In this document: positions 6,468 to 9,587 of the stretch, piece by piece
Position numbering within the stretch: position 1 is the first letter of the stretch
How the letters are laid out: every line of letters starts with the position of its first letter
DNA from: Acidimicrobiia bacterium
Lineage (GTDB): Bacteria > Actinomycetota > Acidimicrobiia > Spongiisociales > SHLN01
Direction of reading: 5' to 3'
Assembly: GCA_004283105.1 (NCBI GenBank)
Contig: SHLN01000089.1
Location: 1 to 9,587, forward strand
Length of the DNA: 9,587 bases
Program-made: the position numbers and the translations under genes
Notes under the pieces: generated by a model
The model's input: only the letters and a program-made list of their open reading frames with translations
Databases searched by the model: none
Told to the model about the DNA's origin: nothing

Positions 6468-7130
6468 TCAGACCGGCGGGTCCCCAGAGAAGAATGCCAC
6501 CGTGCGCGCGATGACGTCCTCGGCGACATCCCACCGGTAGTCGTCGGCCGCCTCGTCGAGCAGGCCGCCATCGACTCCGCCGTACAGCACCCATTCGGCC
6601 CAGCCGACGGCGGGGGGCGGGGAGTCGCCTTTGGCGGCGAACGCCAGTACCGGCGCGGTGGCAGCCGGGACCTCCTCATCGAGCACCGGCGAAACAAGCG
6701 CGACCGAACCGATGAGATCACGGCCGGCCGCAAACCGGAGCGCCGGAATGGCCGCCCGGTCGAACGCCAGGACACCGATCGGACCCGGTCGTACCCACGG
6801 GGTATCGGGGCTCGCCATCCACATGACGGCGTCGGCCAGGTCGACGGCCACGCGGTCGGAAGTAGGCCACTCTGGCAGGGGCCGGCGCGGGAGGCGGGTG
6901 CCGCGAAACAGGTCTGGCCCTACGACTGCCAGGCCGTACCGGGCCAATTGACGAGCGGCAGATTTCACCGAGGCGGTGATCCCGTCGGCACCGTGCACGA
7001 GCAGCACAGTCGGAAACTCACCGGCATGGTCGGGACGGGCCAGGTACCCGCGATTGTGACGCAGACCAGAGAAGATGTCTGCCCCGCCATAGAGAATCTG
7101 GTGGGTGCCCTCACCCTTCAACAGTGCCAT
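6468..7130 (-). CDS. Dienelactone hydrolase-fold protein, catalytic residues apparently lost
   Basis: A 220-aa protein with the alpha/beta-hydrolase pattern of dienelactone hydrolases. It has TVLLVHGADG (41-50) after the first core strand, PIGVLAFDRAA (117-127) at the nucleophile elbow, APVLAFAAKGD (159-169) before the acid residue, and a C-terminal RTVAFFSG (209-216). Active members have GFCxGG at the elbow, a late HGF and an Glu after the early His. By eye alignment this protein has D124 where the Cys should be with AA for GG, G188 where the His should be (VDGG, 186-189), and G47 for the Glu. Only D169 matches. Length and reading frame are intact, so it is not a decayed pseudogene. It may be a pseudoenzyme, a ligand binder or an enzyme of different chemistry. 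Its ATG (7128-7130) shares one base with the birA stop (TGATG). No signal peptide is seen, so it is cytoplasmic. Confidence 0.72.
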   Translation of the reverse strand: MALLKGEGTHQILYGGADIFSGLRHNRGYLARPDHAGEFPTVLLVHGADGITASVKSAARQLARYGLAVVGPDLFRGTRLPRRPLPEWPTSDRVAVDLADAVMWMASPDTPWVRPGPIGVLAFDRAAIPALRFAAGRDLIGSVALVSPVLDEEVPAATAPVLAFAAKGDSPPPAVGWAEWVLYGGVDGGLLDEAADDYRWDVAEDVIARTVAFFSGDPPV

Positions 7131-7834
7131 CAGTCGTCCTCCTGCTCAGTCGGGAGCGTAGTCGGCCGAACCGAGTGGACTCGCCCCGAGCGGAGCGTCA
7201 CAAGGCCGGCGGCAGCCTGCACGACCAGGCCACCGTCTTCATCGATATCGACGGCTTTGCCGGGGCCGCCCCCGTCCCACGTGATGTCGGTTCCAATGGT
7301 GGCGCTACATGAGCGATAGACGCCCGCTCCCCAATCGCCCGGCCCCGCCTCCACGGCCGCCAGCAGCGACTCGGCCCAGTCGACCGCCAGAGTCTGTGAG
7401 GCGGTTGGGCCGGGATCCGTTGCGGACATGGCCGCTACACCATCCGGAGGGTCGGGCCAGAAGAGATTGGCGCCCAGACCGATGACGACCACCGGGCCGG
7501 TCCGTTCCGCCAGCAGGCCCGCCACCTTGTCTCCGGCCGCGGTAACGACGTCGTTTGGCCATTTGAGCTGCAAGGCCGCTCCCAGGACCCGGCGAGCCGC
7601 CAGGCCGGCCACCAGGGTGAGCAGCGGAATGCGAGCGGGCGGCCAATCCGGCTGGAAGGCAAGGGAGGCCGCCAGCGCCCGCGGGGCATTGAGCCACCCG
7701 GTGCCGCTCCGTCCACGCCCGGCCGCTTGCTCGCCGGCAGTCACGAGGCACGGGACTCCCGCGTAGCGCTCTCTCGCTTCGTCCTGGGTGGATGCCACAC
7801 GATCGAGGTGGTGGACGACGTATTCTGTAGCCAA
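7130..7834 (-). CDS. birA: Biotin--[acetyl-CoA-carboxylase] ligase, no DNA-binding domain
   Basis: This enzyme activates biotin to biotinyl-AMP and attaches it to the biotin-carrier lysine of carboxylases. Numbering from an upstream GTG at 7859-7861 (243 aa), it has ST (24-25), GEQAAGRGRSGTGW (43-56) with the GRGRxG biotinyl-AMP loop, KWPNDV (100-105), K112-VAGLLAE and GLGAN (128-132). A C-terminal SH3-like tail (about 188-232) follows. There is no N-terminal helix-turn-helix, so it is a group I ligase that cannot repress transcription as E. coli BirA does. I choose the TTG at 7832-7834 (234 aa) because GGAGG (7841-7845, minus strand) is a strong SD 6 nt before it. The GTG has no good SD and would leave only 5 bp to accD. 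It diverges from the carboxylase genes whose product it should modify. Confidence 0.9.
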   Translation of the reverse strand: MATEYVVHHLDRVASTQDEARERYAGVPCLVTAGEQAAGRGRSGTGWLNAPRALAASLAFQPDWPPARIPLLTLVAGLAARRVLGAALQLKWPNDVVTAAGDKVAGLLAERTGPVVVIGLGANLFWPDPPDGVAAMSATDPGPTASQTLAVDWAESLLAAVEAGPGDWGAGVYRSCSATIGTDITWDGGGPGKAVDIDEDGGLVVQAAAGLVTLRSGRVHSVRPTTLPTEQEDD

Positions 7835-7866
7835 CAGCGGCCTCCGATGGTCTAAGGACACAGCCT
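7835..7866 (+). promoter_or_regulatory. Divergent birA/accD start region with both ribosome binding sites
   Basis: This very short divergent junction carries TAAGGA at 7853-7858, an SD 8 nt before the accD ATG (7867). It also carries GGAGG on the minus strand (7841-7845), an SD for a birA TTG start at 7834. The accD promoter must lie inside birA coding sequence. TATTCT at 7821-7826 is a possible -10 (4 of 6 matches), but I find no matching -35. The SD calls are fairly firm; the promoter is only a guess. Confidence 0.55.
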
Positions 7867-9414
7867 ATGAGCACAGACGATCGCATCCGGCGCCTCGAAT
7901 CCTTGCGCGCAGAGAACTCGGCCGCCCACGAACGGGCCGTCGACCGTCAGCATGAGCGCGGCAAGCACACGGCTCGGGAGCGCATCGAGATGCTCGTGGA
8001 CAAGGGCTCGTTCCAGGAGATCGACACGCTGGTGCGACACCGTTCCACCGGGTTCGGCATCGAAGCCAATCGCCCGCTCGGAGATGCCGTGATCACCGGC
8101 TGGGGCACCGTCGACGGCCGCAAGGTGTTCCTGTTTGCCGAGGATTTCACAGTCTTCGGGGGAAGCCTCGGCGAAGCCGTCGCCGACCGCATCACCAAGG
8201 TCATGGATCTGGCGCTCGAGGTCGGCGCGCCCCTCATCGGGTTGAAGGACTCGGGCGGCGCCCGAATCCAGGAGGGAGTCGGCTCGCTCGATGGGTACGG
8301 ACGCATCTTCGAACGCAACGTGCGGGCCTCCGGGGTGATACCGCAGATCTCGGTCATCATGGGCCCGTGTGCTGGTGGGGCCGTGTACTCGCCCGCCCTC
8401 ACCGACTTCATCTACCAGGTCAACGAAACGAGCCATCTGTTCATCACGGGGCCGGACGTCATCAAGACGGTGACGGGCGAAGACGTGACGTTCGAAGAGC
8501 TGGGCGGAGCCCATTCCCACGCCAGCGCATCGGGCGTCACCCACTTCGTCGCCGCCGACGACCGGTCCGCCATGGAAGAGATTCGATACATCCTGTCGTT
8601 CCTCCCCGCCAACAATCTCGAGTCCGCCCCCTACTTCACACCGAACGACAAACCGGATCGCATGGATGAGGAGCTCACAACCATCATCCCGGACTCGTCC
8701 AATCAGCCGTACAACATGCACCATCTCATCGAGCTGATCGTCGACGACGCCGAGTTCTATGAGGTCCATGAGCACTACGCAACGAACATCGTCGTCGGGC
8801 TGGCCCGGCTCGACGGCCACACCGTCGGCATCGTCGGAAACCAACCGGCCGCCCTCGCCGGGACGCTTGACATCAACGCCTCGGTGAAAGCAGCCCGCTT
8901 CGTTCGCTTCTGCGACGCGTTCAACATCCCCCTCATCACGTTCGTCGACGTCCCCGGTTTCTTGCCGGGAGTCGACCAGGAGCACGGGGGAATCATCCGC
9001 CATGGCGCCAAGCTCCTCTACGCCTACGCCGAGGCGACGGTCCCCAAGATCACCGTCATCACCCGCAAGGCGTACGGCGGTGCCTATGTCGTCATGAACT
9101 CGCGAAGCCTGCGGGCCGACCTCGTCTACGCATGGCCTTCGGCCGAGATCGCCGTCATGGGAGCTCCCGGCGCCGTCAACATCATTCACCGGCGCGAGCT
9201 GGCGGGCGCCGAGAACCCGGAGGCGGAGCGGACCAGGCTGATAGCCGAATACGAAGAGACGTTCGCCAATCCGTATCTGGCGGCTGAGAGCGGCCTCGTC
9301 GACGAGGTCATCCTGCCTCGCGAGACCCGCCCCCGGCTCATCCGGGCTCTGGACATGCTGCGGACGAAGCGGGAGACGCCACCGCCCAAGAAGCACGGAA
9401 ACATCCCCCTTTGA
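7867..9414 (+). CDS. accD: Acyl-CoA carboxylase beta (carboxyltransferase) subunit, AccD5/PccB family
   Basis: A 515-aa subunit that moves CO2 from carboxybiotin to an acyl-CoA, forming malonyl-CoA or methylmalonyl-CoA; family members are hexameric. It has two crotonase-like halves. The N-terminal half shows RGKHTARERI (31-40), DSGGARIQEGV (128-138), the first oxyanion-hole glycines G170-G171 in GPCAGGAVYSPALTDF (166-181), and TGPDVIKTVTGEDV (194-207). The C-terminal half shows FVDVPGFLPG (359-368), the second oxyanion glycines G404-G405 in RKAYGGAYVVM (400-410), AWPSAEIAVMGAPGAVNI (422-439) and the usual KKHGNIPL end (508-515). PccB and AccD5 run to about 530-550 aa, so this is complete. V408 sits where propionyl-specific enzymes have Asp, so substrate choice is open. 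The ATG has a good SD (7853-7858). The stop overlaps the next ATG by one base (TGATG). Confidence 0.95.
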   Translation: MSTDDRIRRLESLRAENSAAHERAVDRQHERGKHTARERIEMLVDKGSFQEIDTLVRHRSTGFGIEANRPLGDAVITGWGTVDGRKVFLFAEDFTVFGGSLGEAVADRITKVMDLALEVGAPLIGLKDSGGARIQEGVGSLDGYGRIFERNVRASGVIPQISVIMGPCAGGAVYSPALTDFIYQVNETSHLFITGPDVIKTVTGEDVTFEELGGAHSHASASGVTHFVAADDRSAMEEIRYILSFLPANNLESAPYFTPNDKPDRMDEELTTIIPDSSNQPYNMHHLIELIVDDAEFYEVHEHYATNIVVGLARLDGHTVGIVGNQPAALAGTLDINASVKAARFVRFCDAFNIPLITFVDVPGFLPGVDQEHGGIIRHGAKLLYAYAEATVPKITVITRKAYGGAYVVMNSRSLRADLVYAWPSAEIAVMGAPGAVNIIHRRELAGAENPEAERTRLIAEYEETFANPYLAAESGLVDEVILPRETRPRLIRALDMLRTKRETPPPKKHGNIPL

Positions 9415-9587
9415 TGGAATCGCTGCTCGTCGCCAACCGGGGTGAGATCGCCGTCCGGATCATCCGCACCGCACGCGAGATGGGCATTCGCACCATCGCC
9501 GTCTATTCCGAAATCGATCGAGGCTCGCTCCACACAGTCCTCGCCGACGAGTCGTGGAACATCGGCGGAGCCGCCGCCGCCGACTCG
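9414..9587 (+). CDS. accA: Biotin carboxylase / acyl-CoA carboxylase alpha subunit, N-terminal fragment
   Basis: The first 58 codons of a gene that runs off the window. The start MESLLVANRGEIAVRIIR (1-18) is the standard opening of biotin carboxylase domains. AREMGIRTIAVYSEID and a SLHTVLADES stretch follow at about 20-50, the first beta-alpha-beta units of the N-terminal domain. The ATP-grasp and, in actinobacterial AccA, the C-terminal biotin-carrier domain would lie beyond 9587. That carrier would be the target of the adjacent BirA. The ATG at 9414-9416 shares its A with the accD stop (TGATG). No strong SD precedes it, so translation is probably coupled, consistent with making the two subunits together. 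An AccA3-like fusion is likely but cannot be shown from this fragment. Confidence 0.9.
   Translation, partial: MESLLVANRGEIAVRIIRTAREMGIRTIAVYSEIDRGSLHTVLADESWNIGGAAAADS

Noticed and set aside
7852..9396. 514-codon open frame antisense to accD
   Set aside because: It mirrors almost the whole accD gene. accD has clear family motifs and a good SD, while the antisense product has no recognisable domain and is D/G/V-rich. Long antisense frames are expected in high-GC genes.

Overview
This is a high-GC bacterial window (GC well above 60% by eye, strong G/C third-position bias). It probably comes from an actinobacterium, possibly an uncultured or deep-branching lineage such as Acidimicrobiia; the class is inference. 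The argument rests on gene content and order. An LCP-family cell-wall ligase, a biotin-protein ligase (BirA), an AccD5/PccB-type carboxyltransferase and a biotin carboxylase lie beside nucleotide-sugar genes. From memory, Mycobacterium tuberculosis has the same kinds of genes spread over Rv3264c to Rv3285 (manB, wbbL1, rmlD, a CpsA-like LCP protein, then birA, accD5, accA3).

Layout: positions 1-75 hold two short arrays of degenerate 7-bp repeats. From 90 to 4987, five minus-strand genes form a tight nucleotide-sugar/glycosyltransferase operon. In transcription order these are UDP-glucose 6-dehydrogenase (ugd), UDP-glucuronate decarboxylase (uxs), a DPM1-like family 2 glycosyltransferase, a sugar-1-phosphate nucleotidyltransferase with a left-handed beta-helix tail, and a GalE-like epimerase. 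The first four genes overlap by 4, 8 and 4 bp; the epimerase follows after 63 bp. A 126-bp gap (4988-5113) carries a perfect 13-bp palindrome over a possible -35 element and a GC-rich hairpin. Upstream, still on the minus strand, are an LCP-family protein (5114-6415), a dienelactone-hydrolase-fold protein lacking its catalytic residues (6468-7130), and birA (7130 to 7834 or 7861). Divergently, on the plus strand, are accD (7867-9414) and the first 58 codons of a biotin carboxylase (9414 to the window edge), joined by a TGATG junction.

How it works together: Ugd and Uxs convert UDP-glucose to UDP-glucuronate and then UDP-xylose. The epimerase could make a 4-epimer (galactose- or arabinose-type). 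The nucleotidyltransferase supplies another activated sugar, perhaps GDP-mannose, and the glycosyltransferase may load a sugar onto a polyprenyl phosphate. The LCP protein would attach a finished lipid-linked glycan to peptidoglycan. BirA would biotinylate the carrier domain of the acyl-CoA carboxylase encoded next door, which makes malonyl- or methylmalonyl-type CoA for envelope lipids. The window therefore reads as an envelope-building region.

I see no phage, insertion sequence, CRISPR, tRNA or rRNA, and no clear case for a wholly new system. The most notable items are the apparent pseudoenzyme coupled to birA, a specificity-position change in AccD, the ugd palindrome and the heptamer arrays.
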